Below, piece by piece: positions 1 to 11,172 of a stretch of 61,040 nucleotides of DNA. How positions within the stretch are numbered: position 1 is the stretch's first letter; each line of letters starts with the position of its first letter. This stretch comes from Nitrospira sp. CR1.2 (GTDB lineage: Bacteria; Nitrospirota; Nitrospiria; Nitrospirales; Nitrospiraceae): positions 1-61,040 of the forward strand of contig WIAG01000016.1 of assembly GCA_014055495.1 (NCBI GenBank), read 5' to 3'. Made by a program: the position numbers and the translations under genes. The notes beneath the pieces were generated by a model, which saw only the letters and a list, made by a program, of their open reading frames with translations, did no database searches and had not been told where the DNA came from.

Positions 1-538
1 TGAGGTCCACCGGGTTTTTAAACGGGTGGGCGAGCAGCCAGGCTTTGATGCGCTCGGCGTCCTCATGTCCTTCGACGGCCACCGTGACTCGCTTGACCGG
101 TCCCTCCCGTTCCTTCACGATCAACGTCGTACAATCCGCGTGCAGCGCGACGCGATGGGAGACACTGCCCAGGACGAATTCGCCGACCCGTCCGCGTCCG
201 CGCGCACCGAGCACGATGAGTTCGGGCCGAAGGTCCCGTGTCTTGTCCAGAATCAACGATGCCGGCTTGGCGAATTCACAGACACGCGTGATCGAGAGTC
301 CGTCCGTGGGCAAGAGCGTGGTGGTGTGATCCAGGAGCTGCTCGCCTGCTTTCTTCATGGCATCGCGGAAGTCGTCGTAGCCCTGCATGCTGCTCACTTC
401 CGCGACGATCGGATATTGAAACATCCCGAGGTCGATTCCATGGACCAGAATCGCCTCGTGCAGATCGTATAGATAGGACGCTTCTCGAACGGCCGCAAAT
501 GCCTGCTCCGACCAGTCCAGTGCGATCAGAACGCGCAT
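1..538 (-). CDS. Universal stress protein (UspA family), 3' end cut by window edge
   Basis: The first 179 codons of a cytosolic stress protein are visible; the gene runs off the left edge. It opens MRVLIALDWSEQAF, the beta1 strand and Asp of the Usp fold. It contains the ATP-binding signature GARGRGRVGEFVLGSVSH (G-2x-G-9x-G-S), followed by the terminal strand TTLIVKE. About 25 further codons after this complete domain (RVTVAVEGHEDAERIKAW) look like the start of a second Usp domain, so a tandem protein of about 280 aa is expected. Family members bind ATP and accumulate under starvation or redox stress. It is the most downstream member seen of a minus-strand stress block. A second tandem Usp lies at 19451-20347. 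Confidence 0.85.
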   Translation of the reverse strand, partial: MRVLIALDWSEQAFAAVREASYLYDLHEAILVHGIDLGMFQYPIVAEVSSMQGYDDFRDAMKKAGEQLLDHTTTLLPTDGLSITRVCEFAKPASLILDKTRDLRPELIVLGARGRGRVGEFVLGSVSHRVALHADCTTLIVKEREGPVKRVTVAVEGHEDAERIKAWLLAHPFKNPVDL

Positions 539-548
539 AGGCCTCCTT

Positions 549-1106
549 TCAAAACAACGGATGCGGCGACGTGCCGAAGGGCATCAACCGCGGGGAATCG
601 CCGACATTGCCTCGAATGCGCCACTCTCCGTCTTCGAACGTCATGTAGTGCACTTCCTCATACCAACTGTCGATCGGGACGCGTAAACCGCCGGTCTTGG
701 AGAGTCCGGACAAGCTGCCGGTGCAGGTGACTTCGATGATGGTCTTGGAGCCGCTGCCGACTTTGGCGAACCTCGAAAAATGGTGAACGTCGGTGAGGTC
801 CTGGAACTCATCGAACAGATTGGCCCACACCTTCCGCATGTCGGATTTTTTAAGACCGTGATAGTCGTACTGCTCGGAATAGAGGGCCATCACGCCATCG
901 AGGTCACGGGCGCGGATCGCCTCATCGGCCGCTCGAAAGGTGCGCATCACCGCGTCTGTCGTCGCCTGATCCAGCTCGGCCGCGGCTTCCGGCACCATCC
1001 GTACCTCGGCCCACGCTCCCGGCAGGATCGCGAGGAGAACCAGGATTCCACCGGTCACGAACCCGCTCCATTGCGTCCCTCTCCGCTGTCGTTTCCTCAT
1101 GGCCAT
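549..1106 (-). CDS. Exported NTF2-like (SnoaL/DUF4440-type) protein
   Basis: This 185-aa protein begins MAMRKRQRRGTQW, a basic N-terminus followed by a hydrophobic stretch (GGILVLLAILPGAWA) with a signal-peptidase-like AWA site. The mature part reads VMRTFRAADEAIRARDLDGVMALYSEQYDYHG and ends with a strand carrying EDGEWRIRGNVG, the cone-shaped NTF2/SnoaL layout found in DUF4440-type proteins. No catalytic residues can be assigned. An upstream in-frame start (position 1178) would overlap the preceding gene and put 24 polar residues before the signal peptide, so the internal ATG is preferred. A periplasmic ligand-binding or scaffold role is inference. Confidence 0.65.
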   Translation of the reverse strand: MAMRKRQRRGTQWSGFVTGGILVLLAILPGAWAEVRMVPEAAAELDQATTDAVMRTFRAADEAIRARDLDGVMALYSEQYDYHGLKKSDMRKVWANLFDEFQDLTDVHHFSRFAKVGSGSKTIIEVTCTGSLSGLSKTGGLRVPIDSWYEEVHYMTFEDGEWRIRGNVGDSPRLMPFGTSPHPLF

Positions 1107-1165
1107 CTCGCCTCGACCGCTCCAATCGCCCTCTGCACCCGATGCGTCCTGTTGACACCGAGGGG

Positions 1166-1666
1166 CTAACCGGTCCACATGATCCGGACAAACTCTTCGT
1201 CCTGATCGTACTGCACCTCCAGTTCCCCATGGTGTGCATGTTTCAGCGCTTCGCCGATGCGCCGGGGCAGGTGGGCGTCGGTGGTCAGGACGACCAGCCC
1301 CTCGGCCCGGTCTTCGATCGTCATGATGCGAGCCATGGGGTGGGATGTCTTTTCCTGTGCTTCGGTGTTGCGAATCAGCCCCATCACCTGATCGCGATGC
1401 TGGGTCGTATAGGGCCCCTTCAGCGTCACGAATCCCTTAGGATTTTTGTCCTGGATGCGGAGGCATGCGGGACACGTGATCTGCTCGGCGTCCGCCGGTT
1501 TGGCTTCCCACGTCCAGCGACCCTTCTGGTAGAGGGCGCCGCAGGTGACACAGACCGTCGGCTCCTTCAACTTGCCCGGCATCTTGTACGAATCGTGTTT
1601 ATATTCTTCGACGAACCGATCGCGGCGCGCGCCGTGGCCGCCTTCCGTCTGTTTGTTCATGGTCAT
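1166..1666 (-). CDS. BCAM0308-like protein with two CxxC zinc motifs
   Basis: This 166-aa soluble protein carries CVTCGALYQKGRW near residue 38 and CPACLRIQDKNPKGF about 26 residues later, a four-cysteine zinc-ribbon arrangement. The rest (RIMTIEDRAEGLVVLTTDAHLPRRIGEAL) resembles the NMD3-like half of proteins annotated as BCAM0308 family. The ATG is preceded by GGAAAGGG at suitable spacing. It lies between an exported NTF2-like protein and a phosphoribosyltransferase in a minus-strand stress block that also holds Hsp20 and UspA. Relatives usually occur in stress or anaerobic clusters. The biochemical function is unknown. Confidence 0.7.
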   Translation of the reverse strand: MTMNKQTEGGHGARRDRFVEEYKHDSYKMPGKLKEPTVCVTCGALYQKGRWTWEAKPADAEQITCPACLRIQDKNPKGFVTLKGPYTTQHRDQVMGLIRNTEAQEKTSHPMARIMTIEDRAEGLVVLTTDAHLPRRIGEALKHAHHGELEVQYDQDEEFVRIMWTG

Positions 1667-1714
1667 ACATCCCTTTCCTGGCCGGAGCGTCGCTTCATGG
1701 CGCCGTCCCGGCGC

Positions 1715-2368
1715 TCATGACCTGGTCACAAATGCTTCTTCCGCGAGGTTGAGATACTGCAACACTTCGCGGTCTTCGACCTGTTCGAAATCCCGGTAAA
1801 AGTTGCCGACGGCATAAAACGGCTCCGGTGTTCGGAGCACCACCAACTGATCCACGAGCGCCCGGGCCTGTTCCGCAGTACTGTGGGGGGCGACCGGAAC
1901 GGCTCCGATCACCCGTCGAGGATGCGCCTGGCGCACCGTCGCGACCGAGGCAAAAAAAGTCGCGCCGGTTGCCAGTCCGTCGTCGACGAGAATCACCGTC
2001 CGGTCTTTGAGTGGGGGGAACGGACGCCCCTGCCGGTAGAGGGCCACACGCCGGGCGACTTCCTCTTGTTGCGCCTGCACGGCGGCCGCAAGGTCTCGAT
2101 CCGTCAATGACAGGCCTGCAAGGGCCTCACGATTCCAGTAGACCGCTCCCGTCTCACTGACCGCTCCCAGCGCATATTCCGGATTGCCGGGCGCGCCGAT
2201 TTTTCGCGTGATCAGCACGTCGAGCGGGAGATGCAGGGCTAGACTCAATTGATAGGCCACCGCCACCCCTCCGCGCGGGAGCGCAAGAAGGATCGCCGCT
2301 GGATCGTTCCGGTAGGCGGCCAGTTCCTGTGCGAGCAATTCGCCGGCCTCTTCACGGTTTCTGAACAT
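1715..2368 (-). CDS. Phosphoribosyltransferase-domain protein
   Basis: A 217-aa cytosolic protein of the type I phosphoribosyltransferase fold. The PRPP loop reads VILVDDGLATGAT near residue 125. An earlier flexible-loop region (LLALPRGGVAVAYQL) and a C-terminal lid (VVLRTPEPFYAVGNFYRDF) are typical of the predicted phosphoribosyltransferases found next to Hsp20, UspA and erythromycin-esterase-like genes in stress islands. The substrate is not known for this subgroup. It shares strand and close spacing with the small membrane peptide and Hsp20 upstream. Confidence 0.85.
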   Translation of the reverse strand: MFRNREEAGELLAQELAAYRNDPAAILLALPRGGVAVAYQLSLALHLPLDVLITRKIGAPGNPEYALGAVSETGAVYWNREALAGLSLTDRDLAAAVQAQQEEVARRVALYRQGRPFPPLKDRTVILVDDGLATGATFFASVATVRQAHPRRVIGAVPVAPHSTAEQARALVDQLVVLRTPEPFYAVGNFYRDFEQVEDREVLQYLNLAEEAFVTRS

Positions 2369-2407
2369 GTCGCGTGATCCTTCTAGGCCAATGCCGTATG
2401 GGCCTGT

Positions 2408-2557
2408 CTACCAGAGTCCGCTGGTCACTCCCACGCCGATCAAAAAGAGGGCCGCAAGAATCACGAGGAAGACCAACCACCGGTGATGATGCGAGGACCC
2501 CTCCGGATGCCAATGCATTTCCCAGGGAATATCCAGATACCGAGGGTGTTTGAACAT
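2408..2557 (-). CDS. 49-aa single-pass membrane peptide
   Basis: Reading the minus strand from the ATG at 2557 gives MFKHPRYLDIPWEMHWHPEG, then a His-rich stretch (SSHHHRW), then one hydrophobic helix (LVFLVILAALFLIGVGV) and a short tail ending TSGLW. The SD-like AGGAGC (CGGAAGGAGCAGGCC upstream) fits the start. It is a predicted inner-membrane peptide of unknown function, placed between Hsp20 and the phosphoribosyltransferase on the same strand and therefore probably co-transcribed. The cytoplasmic side is rich in His and Trp. Confidence 0.6.
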   Translation of the reverse strand: MFKHPRYLDIPWEMHWHPEGSSHHHRWLVFLVILAALFLIGVGVTSGLW

Positions 2558-2573
2558 GGCCTGCTCCTTCCGC

Positions 2574-3047
2574 TCAGGAGACCTTCACCTCAATGGATTT
2601 CGGTTTGACCTTCTCCGATTTCGGCAGATGGACTTTCAGCACGCCGTCCTTATATTCCGCCGCGACCCTGCTGCCGTCGGCATCTTCCGGCAGCGTGAAG
2701 CTCCGCAAAAAACTGCCGTAGGCGCGTTCCACCCGGTGGTACTTCTTGTCCTTTTCTTCCTTCTCGTATTTCCGTTCACCGGAAATGGCGAGCACATTGT
2801 CCTGCACGGTCAGCTTCACATCTTCCTTCTTGATCTCCGGGAGCTCGGCCTTGATCAGGTATTCCTTCTCGTCTTCCGTGATGTCGACCAGCGGAGCCCA
2901 TTCTGCCGTCGAGATCGCTTCCTTTTGTCCTTCTACCTTGCCCTGTGGGCGGCCCCAGAGCGCCGACAGACGTTTCTCCACATCTTCCAGTTCCTTCCAA
3001 GGGTTCCACTGCGCGCGAAAGGGTTCCCAGCGAGTTAGTCCACTCAT
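2574..3047 (-). CDS. hsp20: Small heat-shock protein, Hsp20/alpha-crystallin family
   Basis: A 157-aa ATP-independent holdase chaperone. The N-terminus (MSGLTRWEPFRAQWNPWKEL) is the usual variable arm. The alpha-crystallin domain spans about residues 48-150, with VDITEDEKEYLIKAELPEI, the AISGERKYE strand and the hallmark A-x-x-x-DGVLKVHLPK motif. The length is normal. It is probably the first gene of the minus-strand stress block (Hsp20, membrane peptide, phosphoribosyltransferase, BCAM0308-like, NTF2-like, UspA). I found no CIRCE element or clear RpoH promoter in the upstream gap. Confidence 0.95.
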   Translation of the reverse strand: MSGLTRWEPFRAQWNPWKELEDVEKRLSALWGRPQGKVEGQKEAISTAEWAPLVDITEDEKEYLIKAELPEIKKEDVKLTVQDNVLAISGERKYEKEEKDKKYHRVERAYGSFLRSFTLPEDADGSRVAAEYKDGVLKVHLPKSEKVKPKSIEVKVS

Positions 3048-3615
3048 GATGCCGTCTCCTTTGTGTCAGCTTGTGGATTGTTCATCCTGCGCCTGACAAG
3101 TGTCCTTTCGGACGTCACGCGCAACTGCTTCTGGACCATTGCAGGCCCGATGCCAGGGAAAACATCCTGAGAGAGTCGCATGCGGGATCGGCGAAAGTTC
3201 ACTTGCTTAGGGCAACTAGGCGGACTGGGATGTGGATCGTCAGCGCGCGAGGGTGGGGCGATACGGGACAACAGCAGGGAGCGGCGATGGTGCCAATTAC
3301 CTCATTGATTCCAGGCGGACCGTGATTAATTGGATAGATGAAGGGAGGTGGAGCCAGGATAAGGTCGACATCCCCGCTTCCGTGCAGCGAAGAGTTGGTT
3401 CGGGGGTTGCGCCTGTGCCGGTTTCGGGATCAGTTCTGAAGGGACGCGCTTCCATCTCGGTGCCAGTATGAGGCACGGCTCCAGTGAGAGCCCGATGAAC
3501 GGGAGGCGCGGGGCATCCGGCGGGAGCGTTGTGCCGGGATGTCCGGATGGATCTCGCTCGGTCGGCAGGCCCGATCTCCACACGGAAGCGGGCTTTTTAA
3601 TTGTCGTGTCACCCG
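3048..3615. other. Intergenic region, no supported gene
   Basis: About 570 bases between hsp20 (reading left) and the end of the nucleotidyltransferase gene. Short open frames exist on both strands but none shows a recognisable domain, a ribosome site or consistent composition. A GCCCG/CGGGC hairpin followed by five T (3569-3598, plus strand) looks like a weak terminator, which could end an unrecognised small RNA read rightward. Confidence 0.5.
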
Positions 3616-4296
3616 CTAGCAAAGAAACGCCTTCCGCAGTTTGAGCAGGAACGCATCGGCGAGATCGGGGCGCGCCTCTTGCGTGCAGGTGCGAAGGCGG
3701 CGGGCGGCTTCTTCACTCCAATATTCACCCAGATCGATGACTTCCCCAGGCCGGTACTGTCCCGCCTTGATCCGACGGACGACTTCGCCGACCGGAGTTT
3801 CCGAGATCCTGATACTGAAGCTGCCGCGTTCCAGCAATTCGCAAAGATTAAACAGCACGCGCACGTAGGCTGCGGCGTATTTCGCCGGGCGGCCGTCCTT
3901 TTTCTCCAGCATTTTTTTGCGCTGGTTCTCGCAGTAGTTCAGAAATGAGTCATAGGCAGTTTGTGCGGACCAGAGCCGGGGGAAGAGCTGCCGGAGTTCG
4001 GTACCCCAGTCGTCCATCGTCACCACCGGCGCAACCAGCGTCTCCAGCACCAAGGGATGGCCCTGCAGTGCGAGTTGGAGAAAGTGCCCGATTTCCCAGG
4101 CGGTCTCGTCGTCTTCCTCCTTCATCATCCTGGTGCCTTGGTATTTGAAGCCGACACGGAACAATTCGGCGGTGGGCAGGACGAACACGCTGCGAAAATC
4201 CTTGTCGCTGTCCGGTCCGGCCAGGCCGTGCGCATGCGAGCCGACCACGACTTTCAAGATGCAGGTGTCGGTCGCTGGCGAGTGGGGTCTGCTCAT
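3616..4296 (-). CDS. Nucleotidyltransferase-domain protein (RlaP/PF10127-like)
   Basis: This 226-aa protein has the polymerase-beta-type motif GSHAHGLAGPDSDKDFRSVF near the N-terminus: Gly-Ser followed by an Asp pair in S-D-x-D, with D/R as in the predicted nucleotidyltransferases of PF10127. The C-terminal half is helical (SFLNYCENQRKKMLEKKDGR, then KAAGQYR-like helices), as in that family. The start MSRPH is fixed by an ATGA overlap with the upstream acyl carrier protein gene, implying translational coupling. The family is proposed to act on RNA ends, which fits poorly with an operon of acyl metabolism, so the substrate here is open. Confidence 0.75.
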   Translation of the reverse strand: MSRPHSPATDTCILKVVVGSHAHGLAGPDSDKDFRSVFVLPTAELFRVGFKYQGTRMMKEEDDETAWEIGHFLQLALQGHPLVLETLVAPVVTMDDWGTELRQLFPRLWSAQTAYDSFLNYCENQRKKMLEKKDGRPAKYAAAYVRVLFNLCELLERGSFSIRISETPVGEVVRRIKAGQYRPGEVIDLGEYWSEEAARRLRTCTQEARPDLADAFLLKLRKAFLC

Positions 4297-4550
4297 GTTC
4301 GCGATGCGGCAACCTGGGCGACGCAACCGTTCAAGGTCATGTATTTGGGATAGTCGGTTTCAGGGATCTCGATGTGAAACGTCTTGTGAAGCGACACGAC
4401 GAAGTTGAGGAAGTCCATCGAGTCGAGGTCGAGCTGGTCTCGAAAACCGACATCGGGGTTGAGGCAGGCCAGATCCGCTTCCGGGGCAATGTCGCCCAGG
4501 AGCCGGAGGATCTGCGCGCGAGTCTCTGCGTCGGATGATGCCGTCGTCAT
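4293..4550 (-). CDS. Acyl carrier protein
   Basis: An 85-aa acidic protein with the carrier-protein core [19 protein letters not shown]. Ser44 in D-S-M-D is the expected phosphopantetheine attachment site. The following helix ([16 protein letters not shown]) matches the usual helix II-III region. It overlaps the E2 gene upstream and the nucleotidyltransferase gene downstream by ATGA junctions on both sides, so the three are almost certainly translated from one message. A free-standing ACP in a 2-oxoacid dehydrogenase operon is unusual. It may accept acyl groups made by the synthetase or E2, but that is inference. Confidence 0.9.
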   Translation of the reverse strand: MTTASSDAETRAQILRLLGDIAPEADLACLNPDVGFRDQLDLDSMDFLNFVVSLHKTFHIEIPETDYPKYMTLNGCVAQVAASRT

Positions 4551-5719
4551 AACGATTGCGGTTCTTGTAAGAGGCGATCGAGTTCAGCCAGGAACAATCC
4601 GCCGCGATGGCCGTCGCTGACACGGTGATCGGCGGACAACGACGCAGTCACGACCGGTCGTGGGACGATCAGCCCATTCGCCACCCATGGCCGTTCGACC
4701 ACCTTGCCGAATCCCACCAAGGCCACCTGCGGAGGATAAATGACTCCGAACACGGTTTCCACTCCTTGTTCGCCCAAACTGGTGACGGTGATGGTCGGGT
4801 CCGACAGTTCCGAACTCCGTAAGGAACCGGCGCGGGCTCGTTTGACGAGGTCCTGGAACCGTTGCATCAACTCGCCGAGGCCAGCCCGGTCGGCGTCGTG
4901 CAAGGCCGGCGCAACGAGGCCACCCTGGCGTAAAGAAATAGCCGTGCCGATGTGAATCCGTTCGCTTTTGACCGTTTCGCCGTCTTTCCACAGGGCATTG
5001 AGTTCGGGTACTTGTCTCAGTGCGAGGGCGACCGCCTTGATGAACAGGACACTCACTAACAGCCGTTCCGTCACCGGGCGGCGCCCATTCTCCGTGGTGA
5101 GCCATGCCAACGCGCGGCTCATGTCGATGGTGGTGCTCAGATAATAGTGCGGGATCTCGCGTTTCGAGCGAGCCATGGCGGCGGCGATGGTTTGCCGCAT
5201 GCGCGCCTGACGCTCAGCCGCGGTAGTCACGGTGCCGACGCCCGCGGCGACTGTGGCAGCGCGGGTGACATCGTCCAGCGTGATGGTCCCTTCCGGCCCT
5301 GTTCCCTGAAGGCCTGTCGGGTCAATCCCTCGCTCGGCGGCCAGCTTTCTAGCTGCGGGAGAGATGCGCAGGCGGGTACCCGACGACGATGCGGGAGCAG
5401 TCTTGGCAACGGGCGGGTTTCTGGAAGGAGTGACCGGCTGCGGAGCGATGTTCCGTGGCTGGGCCGAAGTGGTCGCCGGTTGCCCTGCTTCGCGAATGAT
5501 CGCCATCACCGTGCCGACCGGGACTTTGTCCCCGGGTTTGGTCAGCAACTGTTCGACGATCCCGCTGGTATGGCATTCGACCTCGATGGCCGCCTTTTCC
5601 GTATCGACCTCCGCGATGATCTCGCCCTTGGCGATCGGGTCGCCGATCCGCTTTTTCCACTGCACCAAGGTCCCCTCGGTCATGTCCGCGCCGAGGGTGG
5701 GCATGACAAACTCAGCCAT
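4547..5719 (-). CDS. pdhC: 2-oxoacid dehydrogenase E2 (dihydrolipoamide acyltransferase)
   Basis: A 390-aa E2 subunit. The lipoyl domain occupies residues 1-78, with the lipoylated Lys42 in [14 protein letters not shown] Pro/Ala linker follows, then a peripheral-subunit-binding domain ([20 protein letters not shown]). The catalytic domain ends with [12 protein letters not shown], the H-x-x-x-D-G active site. The start at [10 protein letters not shown] is chosen over an upstream Met because lipoyl domains begin there. E1 alpha and E1 beta are upstream, with an 88-base gap after E1 beta. No E3 (lipoamide dehydrogenase) gene is in the window, so it must be borrowed. The substrate (pyruvate, acetoin or branched-chain acid) cannot be decided from sequence. 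Confidence 0.92.
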   Translation of the reverse strand: MAEFVMPTLGADMTEGTLVQWKKRIGDPIAKGEIIAEVDTEKAAIEVECHTSGIVEQLLTKPGDKVPVGTVMAIIREAGQPATTSAQPRNIAPQPVTPSRNPPVAKTAPASSSGTRLRISPAARKLAAERGIDPTGLQGTGPEGTITLDDVTRAATVAAGVGTVTTAAERQARMRQTIAAAMARSKREIPHYYLSTTIDMSRALAWLTTENGRRPVTERLLVSVLFIKAVALALRQVPELNALWKDGETVKSERIHIGTAISLRQGGLVAPALHDADRAGLGELMQRFQDLVKRARAGSLRSSELSDPTITVTSLGEQGVETVFGVIYPPQVALVGFGKVVERPWVANGLIVPRPVVTASLSADHRVSDGHRGGLFLAELDRLLQEPQSL

Positions 5720-5807
5720 GAGAGAGACTCCGTGAAGCATGACGCGCGAAAGATGACACGTATAAGGGAACGGCCGATGAGTGACGGAGCAACAGCCGAG
5801 CCATCGA

Positions 5808-6779
5808 TTACCTCAGCAACCTGCGAACCGCCTGCGCGATTTTTTCCGCTGACGGCAGCGCCGCCTCTTCCAGATGTTTCGGATAGGGGATCGGCACCTC
5901 CTCGCTGCACATACGCGCGACCGGTGCGTCCAACTCGTAAAACGCCTGTTCCATGATCACGGCGGAGACTTCTGCGGCGAAACTTCCGGTGCGCCAGGCT
6001 TCGTCGATCACGACGGCCCGGTGCGTCTTCCGGACCGAGGTCAGGATTGTGTCGTGATCGAGCGGACGTAAGACCCGCAGATCCACGACTTCAGCCTCGA
6101 TACCTTCCTGCGCCAGTTGTGTGGCGGCGGCCAACGTCTTCCAGAGGCTGCCGCCGAAGGTGAGCAGGCTGACATCTTTCCCAATGCGACGGACGGCCGC
6201 ATGCGAGATCTCGACCGCAATCGAACCCTCTTCCAGACTGCCTTCCATGGAATAGAGGTACGCATGTTCGAAGATAAACACCGGGTCCGGTTGTTCGAGG
6301 GCGGTGAGCAGCATGCCACGCGCATCCGTCACGGTCGCGGGCGTCAGGACGGTGATGCCGGGAATATGCGCATACCAGCCCTCCAGACTGTGGGAATGTT
6401 GCGCGGCGACTTGCCTGCCGGCTCCGGTGGCCATACGGACAACGAGCGGCACGCTGAATTGCCCGCCCGACATGTGCCGGAGCGTCGCGGCATTGTTCAT
6501 GATTTGATCCAGCGCCAGCAGGCTGAAGTTGACGGTCATGACTTCCACGATCGGGCGCATGCCGCCGAGCGCCGCACCGATGCCCGCGCCCACGAACGTA
6601 CTTTCGGACAGCGGCGTATCCCGAATCCGTTCAGGGCCGAACTCGTCGAGAAACCCTTTGCTGCAGGCGTACGTCCCGCCGTACCTGCCGACGTCCTCTC
6701 CCATGAGGAACACGCGAGGATCGCGTTGCAAGGCCTCCCGCATGCCGCTTCGGACCGCTTCTCTGTAGGTGATGTTCAT
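5808..6779 (-). CDS. pdhB: 2-oxoacid dehydrogenase E1 component, beta subunit
   Basis: A 323-aa transketolase-like beta subunit. It opens [20 protein letters not shown] and shows the family blocks [32 protein letters not shown] and [18 protein letters not shown]. The C-terminal domain has [19 protein letters not shown] and [13 protein letters not shown]. The closest visible style is the AcoB/PdhB group. It partners the alpha subunit encoded 25 bases upstream and the E2 downstream. An alternative start three codons earlier exists, but MNITYREA matches family N-termini. Confidence 0.92.
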   Translation of the reverse strand: MNITYREAVRSGMREALQRDPRVFLMGEDVGRYGGTYACSKGFLDEFGPERIRDTPLSESTFVGAGIGAALGGMRPIVEVMTVNFSLLALDQIMNNAATLRHMSGGQFSVPLVVRMATGAGRQVAAQHSHSLEGWYAHIPGITVLTPATVTDARGMLLTALEQPDPVFIFEHAYLYSMEGSLEEGSIAVEISHAAVRRIGKDVSLLTFGGSLWKTLAAATQLAQEGIEAEVVDLRVLRPLDHDTILTSVRKTHRAVVIDEAWRTGSFAAEVSAVIMEQAFYELDAPVARMCSEEVPIPYPKHLEEAALPSAEKIAQAVRRLLR

Positions 6780-6804
6780 GAATCCCACTATAACTCCAGA
6801 GCAT

Positions 6805-7820
6805 TTAGCGATCGGCGTTCAGCTTCTCGTTGATGGCTGACTGCTGATCGCCGACCGTTCGGCTGTACACATCCTTGGTGAGATTTTCGACCGGCTCCCA
6901 GGGCCCGGCCTCCGCGAAGGCCACTGCGTCGGTGACCTCGGCGGCAATCGATGTCTCCAGTTGCTCCTCATCCTCATCGTGCAAGAGGCCGGCGGCGCGC
7001 AGCGTTTGTTGAAACAGGGCGATCGGGTCGCGCTGTTTCCATTCGTTCACTTCATCCTTGGTGCGATAGAGCTCGGCGTCATACATGGAGTGGGCACGGA
7101 ACCGGTACGTTCGGTATTCCAGAAAGCAGGGCCCCTGGCCTTGCCGGATGGATTCGACTGCGCGGCCGGTGGCGGCCTCGACTGCCAGCACATCCATGCC
7201 GTCGATCGTGTGAGCGGTCATGGCGTAGGCCCTCGCTTTGCCCGCAATGTCCGGTTGCGATTGGTGGCGGGCCAACGCAGTGCCCATGGCGTAGAGGTTG
7301 TTCTCGCAGAGAAACAGCACCGGCAGTTTCCAGAGGGCGGCAAGGTTCAAGGATTCGTGGAATTCGCCTTCGGCCACGGCGCCGTCGCCGAAGTAACAGG
7401 CAGTGACGCGGGCGCGGCCCTGCAGCTTGTCGGCGAGCGCCAACCCGACCGCCACGGGCAATCCGCCGCCGACGATTGCGAGCCCGCCGTAGAAACGGCG
7501 TGATGCATCGAAGAAGTGCATGGAGCCTCCGCGCCCGCGCGCGCAGCCGGTGGCCTTCCCGTAGAGCTCGGCCATCAACGATCGCATGGAGGTGCCACGG
7601 ACGAGCGCATGGCCATGTTCACGATAGGTGGCGACGACGGCGTCGTCCTGCGTGAGGGCGGGAATGGAGCCGGCGGCCACGGCTTCTTCGCCGATATACA
7701 AATGGAGAAACCCGTGGATCTTTCCGAGTTGGTAGAGCTCCGCCGCCCGTTCCTCGAACCGGCGGATCCGCAACATCTGCCGCAGTAACTCCAAACCCTG
7801 TTCGCGTGTCATCGACACCG

Positions 7821-7824
<4 letters not shown>
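6805..7824 (-). CDS. pdhA: 2-oxoacid dehydrogenase E1 component, alpha subunit
   Basis: A 339-aa thiamin-diphosphate enzyme subunit. The ThDP/Mg motif is [20 protein letters not shown] with the downstream N (CENN). The regulatory-loop style [22 protein letters not shown] is that of PdhA/AcoA proteins. The early motif [17 protein letters not shown] and [11 protein letters not shown] are also conserved. Its start codon overlaps the stop of the CoA-synthetase gene by ATGA, indicating coupling. It decarboxylates the 2-oxoacid and transfers the acyl group to lipoyl-E2. The exact substrate is undetermined. Confidence 0.93.
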
Positions 7825-9587
<1,763 letters not shown>

Positions 9588-9746
9588 GCTGCGCTCGATG
9601 CTCCAAGCACGGCTTCTGCAAGGCGTAGACCATCGACGAGCCTCCGTGCGGCGCAACCACATGTGGGAATTCGCGCCGATTGTGCTCAGCATGTTCCGAG
9701 GATGGGCTGTGGCTGTAGCATTATTCATCAGAGTTGGAGAAGGGCC
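9588..9746. promoter_or_regulatory. Divergent promoter region
   Basis: A 159-base spacer separates the divergently read CoA-synthetase operon (left) and the cyclic-diphosphoglycerate synthetase-like gene (right). Promoters for both must lie here. I could not assign convincing -35/-10 boxes. Confidence 0.4.
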
Positions 9747-11093
9747 GTGGACAATCGCGCCAAGCATGAAGGGACCCGGGTGCTCATCATGGGAGCCGCC
9801 GGGCGGGATTTTCATAATTTCAATGTGCGGTTTCGTGACAATCCGGACTATCGAGTGATGGCGTTTACCGCTGCGCAGATTCCGAACATCTCCGATCGGT
9901 TGTATCCGGCATCGTTGGCCGGGAGCCTGTATCCCCACGGCATCCCGATTCATCACGAGCAGGCACTCGACCGGTTGATCCGCGCGCACCACATCGAGCT
10001 GGTGGTGTTTGCCTATAGCGATCTCTCCCATGAAGCGCTGATGCGGCAGGCGTCCCGTGTGCTGGCCGCCGGCGCCGACTTTTCCTTGTTGGGGCCACGG
10101 TCGACCATGTTGCCCGCAAAGAAGCCGGTGGTGTCGGTCTGTGCGACCAGGACCGGTGCCGGCAAGAGTCCCGTGGCGCGCCGGATCGTCGCGATCCTCC
10201 AGCGGGAAGGGCTGCGGGTTGCCGTGGTGCGGCACCCGATGCCCTATGGTGATCTGGTGAAACAGGCGGTGCAACGATTCGACTCGCTGGCAGATCTGGA
10301 TGCCGCCGGGTGCACCATCGAGGAGCGGGAAGAGTATGAACCGCATCTTGCGCAGGGAAGTCCGGTCTATGCCGGGGTGGACTACGGGAGGATTCTGCAC
10401 GAGGTGGAAGACCGGGCGGACATCACCGTCTGGGACGGGGGCAACAACGATTGGTCGTTCTTCGTGCCTGATCTGGAGATCGTGTTGCTCGATCCGCATC
10501 GAGACGGCGGACAGGCCTTTTTCCCGGGCGAGGTCAATTTGCTTCGTGCGGATGTGGTCGTGCTTACCAAGCTGGATACCGCCACGCCGACTCAGGTGGC
10601 CGCAGCCCGTCGATCCATCGAGCGATTGAATCCTCGGACTACAGTGGTGGAGACGGTCATGCCCTTACGTGCGGACGAAGCCGGCCTGATTCCAGGAAAA
10701 CGTATTCTGGTGATCGAGGACGGGCCGACGCTGACCCATGGCGGCATGGCATTCGGCGCCGGGTATCTGATGGCTGAACGGCACAAGGCCCGCGCCATCG
10801 TCGATCCCAGGCTCGCTGCCGTCGGGAGCCTCAACGGGACGTTTCAGCGCTATCCGCATATCGGACCGGTCCTTCCGGCAATGGGATACGGGCCGCAGCA
10901 GATTCGGGAGTTGGAGCAAACCATCGGACGGGTGGACTGCGACCTCGTGGTGATCGCCACGCCGGTGGACTTGCGGCGGTTGATCCGGATCGCGCAGCCG
11001 ACGGTGCGGGTGCGGTATGACGTCGAGGATCATGGGCGGCCGACGCTGGCCGATGTGTTGCAAGGGGTGATCAAGAGGGCAAAGGGCGGGTGA
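9747..11093 (+). CDS. Cyclic 2,3-diphosphoglycerate synthetase-like P-loop protein
   Basis: This 448-aa protein begins with a Rossmann-like block, [20 protein letters not shown], followed by [20 protein letters not shown]-loop comes next in the form [15 protein letters not shown], then [12 protein letters not shown] and [10 protein letters not shown] (NKxD-like). This order matches proteins annotated cyclic 2,3-diphosphoglycerate synthase or GTPase, first known from thermophilic methanogens. GTG is used as start, with GGAG seven bases upstream; no ATG fits the family N-terminus. Whether bacterial members make the cyclic phosphate osmolyte/thermolyte or another phosphoanhydride is not established. 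Confidence 0.8.
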   Translation: MDNRAKHEGTRVLIMGAAGRDFHNFNVRFRDNPDYRVMAFTAAQIPNISDRLYPASLAGSLYPHGIPIHHEQALDRLIRAHHIELVVFAYSDLSHEALMRQASRVLAAGADFSLLGPRSTMLPAKKPVVSVCATRTGAGKSPVARRIVAILQREGLRVAVVRHPMPYGDLVKQAVQRFDSLADLDAAGCTIEEREEYEPHLAQGSPVYAGVDYGRILHEVEDRADITVWDGGNNDWSFFVPDLEIVLLDPHRDGGQAFFPGEVNLLRADVVVLTKLDTATPTQVAAARRSIERLNPRTTVVETVMPLRADEAGLIPGKRILVIEDGPTLTHGGMAFGAGYLMAERHKARAIVDPRLAAVGSLNGTFQRYPHIGPVLPAMGYGPQQIRELEQTIGRVDCDLVVIATPVDLRRLIRIAQPTVRVRYDVEDHGRPTLADVLQGVIKRAKGG

Positions 11094-11172
11094 ATCCTTT
11101 TGGTCCGTCCGTGCTCAAATAAAATGAAGCGTGAACGACTGCATCACGACCAACAGAAAGGCGAGACCACAT

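Noticed and set aside
3569-3598. Terminator-like hairpin on the plus strand
   Set aside because: Only a 5-bp stem and no plus-strand gene ends there, so it is noted under the gap rather than called as a terminator.
9588-10499. In-frame upstream extension of the acyl-CoA synthetase to about 890 aa
   Set aside because: The extension is Arg/His/Pro-rich, lacks any domain and lies antisense to the cyclic-diphosphoglycerate synthetase-like gene. It is an artefact of high GC content.
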